Made by a program: the position numbers and the translations under genes | In this document: positions 57,427 through 64,000 of the stretch, one piece after another | Layout of the letters: the number at the start of each line of letters is the position of its first letter | Position numbering within the stretch: position 1 is the first letter of the stretch | Assembly (NCBI GenBank): GCA_963801065.1 | Contig: CAWDDG010000007.1 | Location: 124,001-188,000 of the forward strand | Direction of reading: 5' to 3' | Length of the DNA stretch: 64,000 bases | DNA from: CAWDDG01 sp963801065 | Lineage (GTDB): Bacteria; Actinomycetota; Actinomycetes; Jiangellales; Jiangellaceae | Notes under the pieces: generated by a model | Told to the model about the DNA's origin: nothing | Database searches by the model: none | What the model saw: only the letters and a program-made list of their open reading frames with translations

Positions 57427-57948
57427 TCAGAGCTCGTCGAAGGGCGTCGAGTAGGCGAACTCGCCGCGGATCGACGGGTCGTACGCCGTGAGAGTGCGGA
57501 CCATGAAGTTCGGCGCCCACCGGGCGACCGGAGGCGTGATGCCGTACTCGGCGGCCATCCGGAAGCCGAACCGGGGGTAGTACCCGGCGTGGCCGAGAAG
57601 CGCCACGAGGGGCTCGTCCAACGCGTCGGCCGCGCCGAGTGCCGCATGCATCAGTGCCCCACCGACGCCTTGCCCCTGTCGAACGGGGATTACGCCGAGC
57701 GGACCGAGTCCCAGCACGTCGGTGCCGTCCACCCAGGCGCGGGTGCAGACCACGTGTCCGACGATGTGGCCGCTGGCGCCGACTGCGACCAGCGAGAGAC
57801 GCGGAAGCCAGGCGTCGCTCGAGCGGAGCGCGTCGACGAGACCGGCTTCGGCAGGTGTGACATCGGGCGCGTCGGCCGTGGCGAACGCCGACGCATGTAC
57901 GGCCCGAATGCCCTCGACATCGGCGGGTACCTCGCGTCGGATCAGCAT
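57427..57948 (-). CDS. GNAT acetyltransferase (YhbS-like)
   Basis: 173 residues from ATG 57948. LIRREVPADVEGIRAVHASAF start, VGHVVCTRAWVDGTDVLGLGPLGVIPVRQGQGVGGALMHAALGAAD in the middle, which is the acetyl-CoA pyrophosphate loop (RQGQGVG), and VALLGHAGYYPRFGFRMAAEYGITPP near the end, the usual C-terminal part of the YhbS-like subfamily. Substrate unknown. The gene is unbroken, in contrast to the preceding four. It ends just past pspAB, which converges on it. Confidence 0.92.
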   Translation of the reverse strand: MLIRREVPADVEGIRAVHASAFATADAPDVTPAEAGLVDALRSSDAWLPRLSLVAVGASGHIVGHVVCTRAWVDGTDVLGLGPLGVIPVRQGQGVGGALMHAALGAADALDEPLVALLGHAGYYPRFGFRMAAEYGITPPVARWAPNFMVRTLTAYDPSIRGEFAYSTPFDEL

Positions 57949-58030
57949 CCCGGTCAGGCTGCCGGGCGGGCCCGTCGCGGGCAACCGAGTATCCGCCGCC
58001 GCTGCGAGGCCGGTGATCAGCTGACGGCCG

Positions 58031-59218
58031 TCAGTCGCGGACGGCCTCGGGCCCGGGGAGCGCGAGCATCCGATCCAGCGCCACGCGGGCCCAGTGCTCG
58101 GTATCCGGGTCGACCTCGATCCGGTTGACGACCCGTCCGTCTACGAGGTTCTCGAGCGCCCACACCAGGTGTGGCAGGTCGATGCGGTTCATCGTCGCGC
58201 AGAAGCACACCGTCTTGTCCAGGAAGACGACAGTCTTGTCGGGGTGCTCCAGTGCGAGGCGCTTGACCAGGTTGAGCTCGGTGCCGACGGCCCACGCCGT
58301 GCCCGGCTCGGCGGCGGCGATCGTGCTGATGATGTACTCCGTGGAGCCGACGTAGTCGGCGCGGGTGACGACCTCGTGCTGACATTCCGGATGCGCGATC
58401 ACGTTGACCCCGGGGATCCGCTCGCGGACGTCGGCGACGGATTCCGCCGAGAAGCGCCCGTGCACGGAACAGTGGCCGCGCCAGAGCAGCATGGTGGCGT
58501 CGCGAAGCTGCTGGTCGGTGACGCCGAAGTCGGGCCTGTGTGGGTCGATCACCACGCAGTCGTCGAGCGAGAGGCCCATCTGGAGCACGGCGGTGTTGCG
58601 GCCGAGGTGCTGGTCCGGGAAGAACAGCACCTTCTCGCCACGCTCGAACGCCCAGGAGAGGGCACGCTCGGCGTTGCTGGAGGTGCACACGGCGCCTCCG
58701 TTGCGGCCGCAGAAGGCCTTGATGTCGGCCGACGAGTTCATGTAGGTGATCGGAACGGTCACGTCGGCGACGCCGGCATCGGCCAGCCGCTCCCACGCCT
58801 CCTCGACCTGGACCAGCCGCGCCATGTCAGCCATCGAGCAGCCGGCCGCGAGGTCGGGCAGCACAACCTGCTGGTGGTCACCGGTGAGGATGTCGGCCGA
58901 CTCGGCCATGAAATGGACACCGCAGAAGATGATGTACTCGGCCTCTGGCCGTGCCGCGGCCTCGCGGGCAAGCTTGAAGGAGTCGCCGGTCACGTCGGCG
59001 AACTGGATGACCTCGTCGCGCTGGTAGTGGTGTCCGAGCACGAACGCGCGATCACCTAGGGCGGCGCGGGCGCGCCGCGCGCGGTCGACCAGATCCGGAT
59101 CGCTGGCCGCGGGGAGGTCCCCCGGGCACTCGACGCCGCGCTCACTCTCGGGGTCGGCGCCTCGCCCGAGGAGCAGCAACGGCAGCGGCACCGAGCTCGC
59201 TGGCGAAGTGACGGTCAC
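58031..59218 (-). CDS. nadA: quinolinate synthase
   Basis: 395 residues from GTG 59218 (GGAAAGG about 9-15 bases upstream). FVLGHHYQRDEVIQFADVTGDSFKLAREAA near residue 60, FCGVHFMAESADIL with the first Fe-S Cys, DLAAGCSMADMA and FPDQHLGRNTA, HPECQHEVV with the second Cys, SSADIKAFCGRNGGAVCTSSNAERAL, and VFLDKTVCFCATMNRIDLPHLVWAL with the third Cys region. The long N-terminus (40 residues) is typical of the actinobacterial form. It condenses iminoaspartate with DHAP to quinolinate, step two of de novo NAD synthesis. No nadB or nadC follows here; nadE is at 13 kb. Confidence 0.96.
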   Translation of the reverse strand: MTVTSPASSVPLPLLLLGRGADPESERGVECPGDLPAASDPDLVDRARRARAALGDRAFVLGHHYQRDEVIQFADVTGDSFKLAREAAARPEAEYIIFCGVHFMAESADILTGDHQQVVLPDLAAGCSMADMARLVQVEEAWERLADAGVADVTVPITYMNSSADIKAFCGRNGGAVCTSSNAERALSWAFERGEKVLFFPDQHLGRNTAVLQMGLSLDDCVVIDPHRPDFGVTDQQLRDATMLLWRGHCSVHGRFSAESVADVRERIPGVNVIAHPECQHEVVTRADYVGSTEYIISTIAAAEPGTAWAVGTELNLVKRLALEHPDKTVVFLDKTVCFCATMNRIDLPHLVWALENLVDGRVVNRIEVDPDTEHWARVALDRMLALPGPEAVRD

Positions 59219-59400
59219 CGTGCCGCCTTTCCTGGTGTTCTCACCGGCATGCTTTCACGCCGACGTCGCGTCACCGGGTTCAGCCATCACGAGCAGGCCT
59301 TCATTCCGGCGAACAGCTGACATTTGGCGGCACGAGGGCCCGGTGCCGGGGGGTACTGGCGACCGAGAACAAGCGTGGGCGCACGGCCACCCGAGCGGCG
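59219..59400. other. leader region upstream of nadA
   Basis: 182 bases upstream of nadA on its strand, then repeat copy C. The nadA promoter must lie here; I cannot identify a NAD-related operator. Confidence 0.4.
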
Positions 59401-59487
59401 TGGCACGTTGGAACGTTGCTCGTGGCACGCTGGACGGCTGTCGCCGCGGGTGCTTTGTCGCATTTTGTGGAACGCTTCAGCGTGCCA
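59401..59487 (+). repeat. 87-base three-box element, copy C
   Basis: Box 1 TGGCACGTT (59401-59409, one change), box 2 TGGCACGCT (59423-59431), box 3 AGCGTGCCA (59479-59487); spacing as in copies A and B. The middle shares TTGTCGCATTTTGTGGAAC with the TTGTCCGCGTATGTGGAGC of copy B, but the inner stem of copy B is not kept. It sits between two genes on the minus strand (nadA and a GNAT-like gene), about 180 bases upstream of nadA and 39 bases beyond the GNAT-like stop. Confidence 0.85.
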
Positions 59488-59525
59488 CGTGCGGCGGGAC
59501 CGCTGGGAACGGGCCGCCCGGTCGG

Positions 59526-60338
59526 TCACCCGAGCATGGCCGCGGGAAGGTACGGCGCCGGCGGGCGCATGTGCCGGAGGGCCAGGAGCCCGCCGACGTG
59601 GACGCCGAGGCCCGCTGCGAGGCCGACGTCGACGGCCCAGTCCTGCTCGGCGGAGAGCCTGGCGACCTCCACGCGGGAAGCGGGTGTGGAGCGTGTCAGG
59701 ACCGACCAGAGCAGGCGGCGTGCCACCTCTCGGGTCGTCGCGCCGAGCGCGATCGGTGAACCTGCGCGGTGGTAGGCGTAGCCCGATCCTGTCGTGAGGT
59801 CGCAGACCAGCAGCCCAGCCCCGGCGCCCAGCAGGTCGTGGTCCGGGCCCCTGGCGGCACCCCGCACCCGGCGGTCCACCGAGTCGACGAGCGCGCGATC
59901 GCCGTCGAGGGCCTCTCGGACGCCCTCGACGAGCGGCAGGGCCGAACGATCGACCTGACCGGAAAGCCCCATCGTGGGGTGCAGCAGGAACCCGGCCATC
60001 CGCACCAGCCGCGCCGTCGGCGGGTCGTCGGGCAGGACCGCCATGCCCCGCAGGCAGCCGCGGCTATACGACAGCGCCGCTTCCAGCAACCTCGGCCCCA
60101 CGACGCCGACTGATCGTCGGACCGCGAGCACCGAGAGGCACCAGAGCAGGTCGCGGCGGGTCGAGAGGACGGCGCCGGACATCGCCCCGTCCTCGTCGGC
60201 GACCCAGCATCCGGCGGGGTCGCTCGACGCCAGGTGCTCGACGAGGGGCAGCTCCGTGCCCACGGTCGCCTTGCGGATCAGCCCGGCCACCTCGGCCACC
60301 TCGTCAGGGTTCTCGGCGCGAAGGGGACGGATCCGCAT
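59526..60338 (-). CDS. GNAT-like protein
   Basis: 270 residues from ATG 60338: RIRPLRAENPDEVAEVAGLIRKATVGTELPLVEHLASSDPAGCWVADEDGAMSGAVLSTRRDLLWCLSVLAVRRSVGVVGPRLLEAALSYS. This N-terminal half is a GNAT fold: strand-helix-strand with VLAVRRSVGVVG replacing the usual RxxGxG/A loop. The C-terminal half GSGYAYHRAGSPIALGATTREVARRLLWSVLT resembles the second lobe of double GNAT proteins. Substrate unknown; the altered loop makes activity uncertain. Divergent from glycerate kinase. Confidence 0.7.
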   Translation of the reverse strand: MRIRPLRAENPDEVAEVAGLIRKATVGTELPLVEHLASSDPAGCWVADEDGAMSGAVLSTRRDLLWCLSVLAVRRSVGVVGPRLLEAALSYSRGCLRGMAVLPDDPPTARLVRMAGFLLHPTMGLSGQVDRSALPLVEGVREALDGDRALVDSVDRRVRGAARGPDHDLLGAGAGLLVCDLTTGSGYAYHRAGSPIALGATTREVARRLLWSVLTRSTPASRVEVARLSAEQDWAVDVGLAAGLGVHVGGLLALRHMRPPAPYLPAAMLG

Positions 60339-60355
60339 GGGGCAGACTCTGCCCC

Positions 60356-61471
60356 ATGCGCGTGCTGGTAGCTCCCGACAAGTTCGCCGGCACGCTCACC
60401 GCCGTAGAGGCGGCCGACGCGATCGCCGAGGGCTGGCTCCGGACTGCCCCCGGCGACGACGTGGTCAAGGTCCCGCTGGCCGACGGCGGCCCGGGCTTTC
60501 TCGACGTGATCCACGCGGCGATGGGTGGCGAGGTGACGGTGGTCACAGTTCGCGGACCCCTCGGCACGCCGGTTCCTGCCACGCTGCTCCTCGCCCAGGG
60601 CACGGCGTATGTCGAGTCGGCTCAGGCGTGCGGCATCGCGCTCCTTCCGATGCACGGCCGCGTGCCGGCGCCGGGTGTGGTCGAGGACGCGTCGACGTTC
60701 GGCGTCGGCGAGCTCGTGGCCGAGGCGGTCGACGCCGGCGCCCGACGGGTGGTCGTCGGTTTGGGAGGCAGCGGGACCAACGACGGCGGCGCCGGCCTGC
60801 TGGCAGCCCTCGGTGGTACGAGCGAGCCCGAGGGCGCCCTGACTGCCGGCGCGACGGGCCTCACCGAACTCGCCGCCGTCGACCTGGCACCCGCACGGGA
60901 AAGGCTGGCCGAACGCGAGATCGTCGCCGCGTCGGACGTCGACAACCCGTTGCTCGGCCTGCGCGGCGCCACGAACGTCTTCGGCCCGCAGAAGGGAGTG
61001 GCCGCCGATCGGCTGATGGAGGTCGACGGCGCGCTCACCCGTTTCGCGCACCTGGCTGGCCGCGAACTCGCCGACGCCAAGGGTGCCGGCGCCGCCGGCG
61101 GCCTGGGTTACGGGCTGATGCTGGTCGGCGCGCGTCGGGAACCGGGCTTCGGAACCGTGGCGGCCGTCGTCGGGCTTCGGGAGGCGATCCGGGAGGCGGA
61201 CGTCGTGCTCACGGGTGAGGGCAGGCTGGACTGGCAGTCGATGAGCGGCAAGGTCGTATCCGGCGTCGCGGCGCTCGCGGGCCCGGCCATGCGGCCATGT
61301 GTCGCCATCGCCGGTTCGGTACAGGCGGGTTCGCGCGAGCTGCGGGCGAACGGGATCGAGGCCGCGTACTCCGTTGTCGATGTCGTCGGCGCGGACACGG
61401 CGTTCGCGAAGCCGGCCGAGAGCCTCGCCACGGCGGCGGCACGCGTCGCGCGGACGTGGAGCGGTCGGTGA
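60356..61471 (+). CDS. glycerate 2-/3-kinase (GckA/GlxK family)
   Basis: 371 residues. RVLVAPDKFAGTLTAVEAADAIAEGW at the start is the family signature, then VVKVPLADGGPGFLDVI (metal-binding DGG), GTAYVESAQACGIALLP, VVVGLGGSGTNDGGAGLLAALGG with the nucleotide-binding loop, ASDVDNPLLGLRGATNVFGPQKG, and GGLGYGLMLVGARREPGF near the end. It phosphorylates glycerate to enter glycolysis. ATG 60356 is 17 bases from the divergent GNAT-like gene. Homolog Rv2205c in M. tuberculosis. Confidence 0.95.
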   Translation: MRVLVAPDKFAGTLTAVEAADAIAEGWLRTAPGDDVVKVPLADGGPGFLDVIHAAMGGEVTVVTVRGPLGTPVPATLLLAQGTAYVESAQACGIALLPMHGRVPAPGVVEDASTFGVGELVAEAVDAGARRVVVGLGGSGTNDGGAGLLAALGGTSEPEGALTAGATGLTELAAVDLAPARERLAEREIVAASDVDNPLLGLRGATNVFGPQKGVAADRLMEVDGALTRFAHLAGRELADAKGAGAAGGLGYGLMLVGARREPGFGTVAAVVGLREAIREADVVLTGEGRLDWQSMSGKVVSGVAALAGPAMRPCVAIAGSVQAGSRELRANGIEAAYSVVDVVGADTAFAKPAESLATAAARVARTWSGR

Positions 61472-61570
61472 GGCTGTGCGACTATAGAGGGGTACCACCG
61501 CGGAATGCCCGGCGTGATGTCGGCGTTCGGCAATGAAGACCGAACTCGAGACTCCCAGGAGCAGATCGAT

Positions 61571-61918
61571 ATGACGGTTCAGGAAGAGACCGCCCAGGGT
61601 GTGGTGCTCACCGACGGCGCCGCCACCAAGGTCAAGAATCTGCTCGACCAGGAGGGCCGTGAGGACCTCGCCCTGCGCGTCGCGGTACAGCCGGGCGGCT
61701 GCTCAGGCCTGCGGTACCAGCTCTTCTTCGACGAGCGCTCGCTCGACGGAGACATGGTTCACGACTTCGGTGGCGTCAACGTGGTCGTCGACCGCATGAG
61801 CGCGCCGTACCTGCTCGGTGCCACGATCGACTTCGTCGACACCATCGAGCGTCAGGGCTTCACCATCGACAACCCGAACGCCACCGGGTCCTGCGCCTGC
61901 GGCGACTCCTTCCACTAG
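61571..61918 (+). CDS. erpA: iron-sulfur cluster insertion protein ErpA
   Basis: 115 residues from ATG 61571 (AGGAG about 15 bases upstream). The A-type carrier motif is complete: VAVQPGGCSGLRYQLFFDE (first Cys at about residue 45), then FTIDNPNATGSCACGDSFH at the end with the C-x-C pair. It receives Fe-S clusters and passes them to targets such as LipA and NadA, both in this window. Homolog Rv2204c. It follows glycerate kinase after 99 bases. Confidence 0.95.
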   Translation: MTVQEETAQGVVLTDGAATKVKNLLDQEGREDLALRVAVQPGGCSGLRYQLFFDERSLDGDMVHDFGGVNVVVDRMSAPYLLGATIDFVDTIERQGFTIDNPNATGSCACGDSFH

Positions 61919-61986
61919 ATCGCCGCGAAGCAGCGCGGGCTTTTCTACGGCGAGCTGCCGAGGGCAAAGACATACACTCCGCTCTC

Positions 61987-62973
61987 GTGAACATCGCCGT
62001 CACCGGGTCGATCGCGACCGACCACCTGATGACGTTCTCGGGGCGGTTCGCGGACTCTCTGGTCGTCGACCAGCTCGACAAGATCTCCCTCTCTTTCTTG
62101 GCCGAGGACCTGCAGGTGAGGCGCGGCGGCATCGGGGCAAACATCTGCTTCGGCATGGCCAACCTGGGCCTCGCGCCGATCCTGGTCGGCGCCGTGGGCG
62201 AGGACTTCGCGGACTACCGGTCCTGGCTCGAGCGGCATGGCGTCGACTGCGAGAGCGTCCACGCTTCCCAGGTCCGGCACACGGCGCGCTTCGTCTGCAC
62301 GACCGACAACGACCACGCCCAGATCGCCACGTTCTACGCGGGCGCCATGACCGAGGCTCGGGACATCGAGCTCCGGCCGGTGGCCGACCGGGTCGGTGGG
62401 CTCGAGCTGGTGGTGGTCAGCCCCAACGACCCGGAGGCGATGCTCCGGCACACCGAGGAGTGCCGGACTCGCGGCTACGCGTTCGCGGCCGACCCGTCGC
62501 AGCAACTCGCGTGGATGGACGGCGCCGGGATCCGTCTGCTCGTCGACGGGGCGACGTACCTGTTCTCCAACGAGTACGAGGCCGCGCTTCTCGAGAAGAA
62601 GACCGGGTGGAGTGCGGACGACGTTCTGTCCCGGGTCGGGGTCCGGGTGACCACACTCGGCCCGGACGGGGCGCGGGTGGAGCAGATCGGCCAGCCGGAC
62701 ATCCTGGTGCCGGCTGCGGCCGAGACGAAAGCTCAAGATCCGACGGGTGTCGGCGACGCCTTCCGGGCCGGATTCCTGTCCGCGGTGGCTTGGGGTCTCT
62801 CACACCAACGAGCAGCGCAACTGGGCGCCTTGCTGGCCACGTACGTCCTCGAGACGGTCGGCACCCAGGAGTACGAGTTAGGCCGTGCCGACGTTCTGCG
62901 CAGGCTCGGCGATGCCTACGGTCCCGACGCCGTCGCCGACATCGCTTCGCATCTGCGGACACCCCGGCCATAA
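61987..62973 (+). CDS. PfkB-family sugar/adenosine kinase (AdoK-like)
   Basis: 328 residues from GTG 61987. NIAVTGSIATDHLMTFSGRFADSLVVDQLDKISLSFLAEDLQVRRGGIGANICFGMANLGL at the start is typical of AdoK-type kinases; RARFVCTTDNDHAQIATFYAGAM-like text follows; VTTLGPDGARVE and the anion-hole loop DPTGVGDAFRAGFLSAVAWGLS with catalytic Asp (of GVGDA). In M. tuberculosis the homolog (Rv2202c) is an adenosine kinase. The protein has the dimer-lid motif of the same subfamily. Adenosine is the likely substrate, by synteny; ribose-type substrates are not excluded. Confidence 0.92.
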   Translation: MNIAVTGSIATDHLMTFSGRFADSLVVDQLDKISLSFLAEDLQVRRGGIGANICFGMANLGLAPILVGAVGEDFADYRSWLERHGVDCESVHASQVRHTARFVCTTDNDHAQIATFYAGAMTEARDIELRPVADRVGGLELVVVSPNDPEAMLRHTEECRTRGYAFAADPSQQLAWMDGAGIRLLVDGATYLFSNEYEAALLEKKTGWSADDVLSRVGVRVTTLGPDGARVEQIGQPDILVPAAAETKAQDPTGVGDAFRAGFLSAVAWGLSHQRAAQLGALLATYVLETVGTQEYELGRADVLRRLGDAYGPDAVADIASHLRTPRP

Positions 62974-63036
62974 CGGCCTGCATCCCGCGACCCAACCGAG
63001 CGGGATCCCTGCAACCAGGCCGCTAGCCTCTGCCCC

Positions 63037-63648
63037 ATGAATGACGTCCTCGCTCGGCTGCAGGCCCAGGACCGGTTCTTGGTGCGTCAACATTTCACGG
63101 TCATGGTCAACCGGTACGACATCGTCACCTGGCGGACCGACGGCAGGCCGGGTGAGCTGTTGGCGACGTGTCAGCAGAAGCGGATGACGTTCCGGGAGGA
63201 GGCCACGTTCTTCGCCGACGCCGAGCACACCCAGCGGGTGTTCCGGTTCAAGAGCCGCAAGAAGCTGGACGTGCGCGGCGAGACCGATGTCTTCGACGCC
63301 GATGGCACACCGATCGGGTTGTTCCGCAAGGACTTCGGCACCTCGCTGTGGCGCTCGACCTGGTACTTGGCCCAGCCCGACCTGGGCGAATGCCGCGGCG
63401 AGGAACGCAGCCCGGTCGTGGCCGTGCTGCGACGCGTCTGGGACCTGATTCCGTTCATCGGAGACCTGCCGTTCGCATGGCCGTACCACTTCGACTTCAC
63501 CACCGCCGACGGGCGCCCGGTGATGACTATGGAGCGCAAGTTCGGCAGCATCCGCGATGCCTACCGTGTCACGATCCACGACCCGGCGCTCGACCGCCGC
63601 CTCGCCGCCGCCATGGCCGTCGGCCTCGACGCCCTGCAGTCCCGTTAG
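63037..63648 (+). CDS. scramblase-like/LURP-one-related protein
   Basis: 203 residues from ATG 63037: NDVLARLQAQDRFLVRQHFTVMVNRYDIVT, then CQQKRMTFREEATFFADAEHTQRVFRFKSRKKLDVRGETDVFDADGTPIGLFRKDFGTSLWRSTWYLAQPD, then FAWPYHFDFTTADGRPVMTMERKFG. This is a twelve-strand barrel of the phospholipid-scramblase/LURP-one type, with FxVxDxxGxxVG(x)FRKxF repeats. In Actinobacteria it is common but unassigned. It converges with TusA, overlapping by 4 bases. Confidence 0.75.
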   Translation: MNDVLARLQAQDRFLVRQHFTVMVNRYDIVTWRTDGRPGELLATCQQKRMTFREEATFFADAEHTQRVFRFKSRKKLDVRGETDVFDADGTPIGLFRKDFGTSLWRSTWYLAQPDLGECRGEERSPVVAVLRRVWDLIPFIGDLPFAWPYHFDFTTADGRPVMTMERKFGSIRDAYRVTIHDPALDRRLAAAMAVGLDALQSR

Positions 63649-63884
63649 CTCGCGTCTTCGCGTCGGGTCAGGTACGAGGCAACCCCGTCGACCGGCTCAC
63701 CGGTTCCCAGGTACGTGTGGCCCCGCAGGCGGCACCAGGCCGGCACGTCGGTCGCGGCGGCGGGATCGTCAGAGACGACGGCTACAACGGCCCCGACCGG
63801 CACGTCGGTGATCCGCCGCGCCAGTTCGATCACTGGCAGCGGACAGCGCATGCCCCGGCAGTCGAGCACCAGATCCGGGTTCAC
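63645..63884 (-). CDS. TusA-family sulfurtransferase
   Basis: 79 residues from GTG 63884: NPDLVLDCRGMRCPLPVIELARRITDVPVGAVVAVVSDDPAAATDVPAWCRLRGHTYLGTGEPVDGVASYLTRR. The hallmark CPxP motif is CPLP (persulfide-carrying Cys at about residue 14), in a small alpha+beta fold. It takes persulfide sulfur from a cysteine desulfurase; the preceding gene, whose stop overlaps this start by 3 bases (GTGA), encodes such an enzyme. So a two-gene sulfur transfer unit is likely. Confidence 0.92.
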   Translation of the reverse strand: MNPDLVLDCRGMRCPLPVIELARRITDVPVGAVVAVVSDDPAAATDVPAWCRLRGHTYLGTGEPVDGVASYLTRREDAS

Positions 63885-64000
63885 AGCCGATCCACACCGG
63901 CCGTCGCACGGAGGCGTGCGACCACGCCGGGCAGCACGGCCAGGAACCGTTCCACGTCGGCGGCGGTGGTCGCACGTGCCAGCGAGACCCGGACGTTGCC
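63881..64000 (-). CDS. cysteine desulfurase, C-terminal end
   Basis: 39 residues, partial at the window edge: GNVRVSLARATTAADVERFLAVLPGVVARLRATAGVDRL and stop. The first part RVSLARATTAADVERFLAVLP is the usual C-terminal helix of IscS/SufS-type desulfurases (RxSLGRxTTxxDVDxxL). The catalytic Lys and Cys lie outside the window. It overlaps the TusA start. It would supply sulfur for TusA and possibly for ErpA-linked Fe-S assembly. Confidence 0.85.
   Translation of the reverse strand, partial: GNVRVSLARATTAADVERFLAVLPGVVARLRATAGVDRL

Noticed and set aside
1..64000. CRISPR array
   Set aside because: No series of regularly spaced direct repeats; the three-box elements are far apart and single.

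Overview
The window is chromosomal DNA from a high-GC Gram-positive bacterium (Actinomycetota). The basis is GC-rich coding with many GTG starts, plus families that are typical of or restricted to this phylum: DUF3052, DUF3043, DUF4191, polyphosphate glucokinase, the fused RNase HI/histidine-phosphatase, GlnA2, and the PspA-PspAA-HtpX-PspAB set. Much of the gene content and order follows the conserved block that runs from about Rv2197 to Rv2231 in Mycobacterium tuberculosis (Nif3, zinc-ribbon protein, RNase H/phosphatase, panB, glnA2, glnE, glnA1, DUF4191, lipA, lipB, E2 component, aminopeptidase, gcvT, cobT, glycerate kinase, erpA, adenosine-kinase-like). I cannot name genus or family from the sequence.

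Layout. 1-6 kb: end of a DUF3052 gene, a peroxiredoxin stub, a zinc-ribbon protein, tRNA-Val(UAC), and a 1.9 kb accessory stretch that ends in a degraded copy of the tRNA 3' half; then the Nif3, zinc-ribbon and RNase H/phosphatase operon. 6-15.6 kb: RNB ribonuclease, RNase P RNA, polyphosphate glucokinase, a sirohydrochlorin-chelatase-like protein, methionine aminopeptidase, panB, aquaporin, nadE. 15.8-21 kb: glnA2, a class I glutamine amidotransferase, glnE. 21-23 kb: decayed aminoglycoside-phosphotransferase gene, YciI, excalibur remnant, cupin. 23-36.9 kb: accessory island inserted at the 3' end of glnA1. It is bounded by copies of the glnA1 terminus and contains a third copy inside, so it reads as two elements in tandem. 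Its genes include Fic, an alpha/beta hydrolase, a broken serine recombinase, HxlR/MBL, DHFR-like and ACT proteins, an ISL3 transposase, phage-type small proteins and an integrase tail. 36.9-53 kb: glnA1, DUF4191, lipA, lipB, peptidase E, Ser/Thr kinase, sucB, lpdA, DDAH-like, pepA, gcvT, cobT. 53-57.4 kb: conserved genes disrupted by recurrent +1 shifts, including the Psp envelope-stress operon. 57.4-64 kb: nadA, glycerate kinase, erpA, adenosine-kinase-like, TusA, cysteine desulfurase end.

The core genes fall into linked themes. Nitrogen: GlnA1, GlnA2 and the adenylyltransferase GlnE. Lipoate and 2-oxoacid metabolism: lipA/lipB make the cofactor used by the SucB/Lpd pair and by the glycine cleavage system that includes GcvT. 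NAD: nadA and nadE. Iron-sulfur and sulfur delivery: erpA, TusA, cysteine desulfurase.

The least explained signals are: (i) an intergenic 87-base element with invariant spacing found three times (6053, 15641, 59401); (ii) the double insertion at the glnA1 terminus; (iii) a 119-base nested palindrome between two converging genes (11596-11714); and (iv) the cluster of +1 shifts in 53.4-57.0 kb, which may be sequencing error or real decay.
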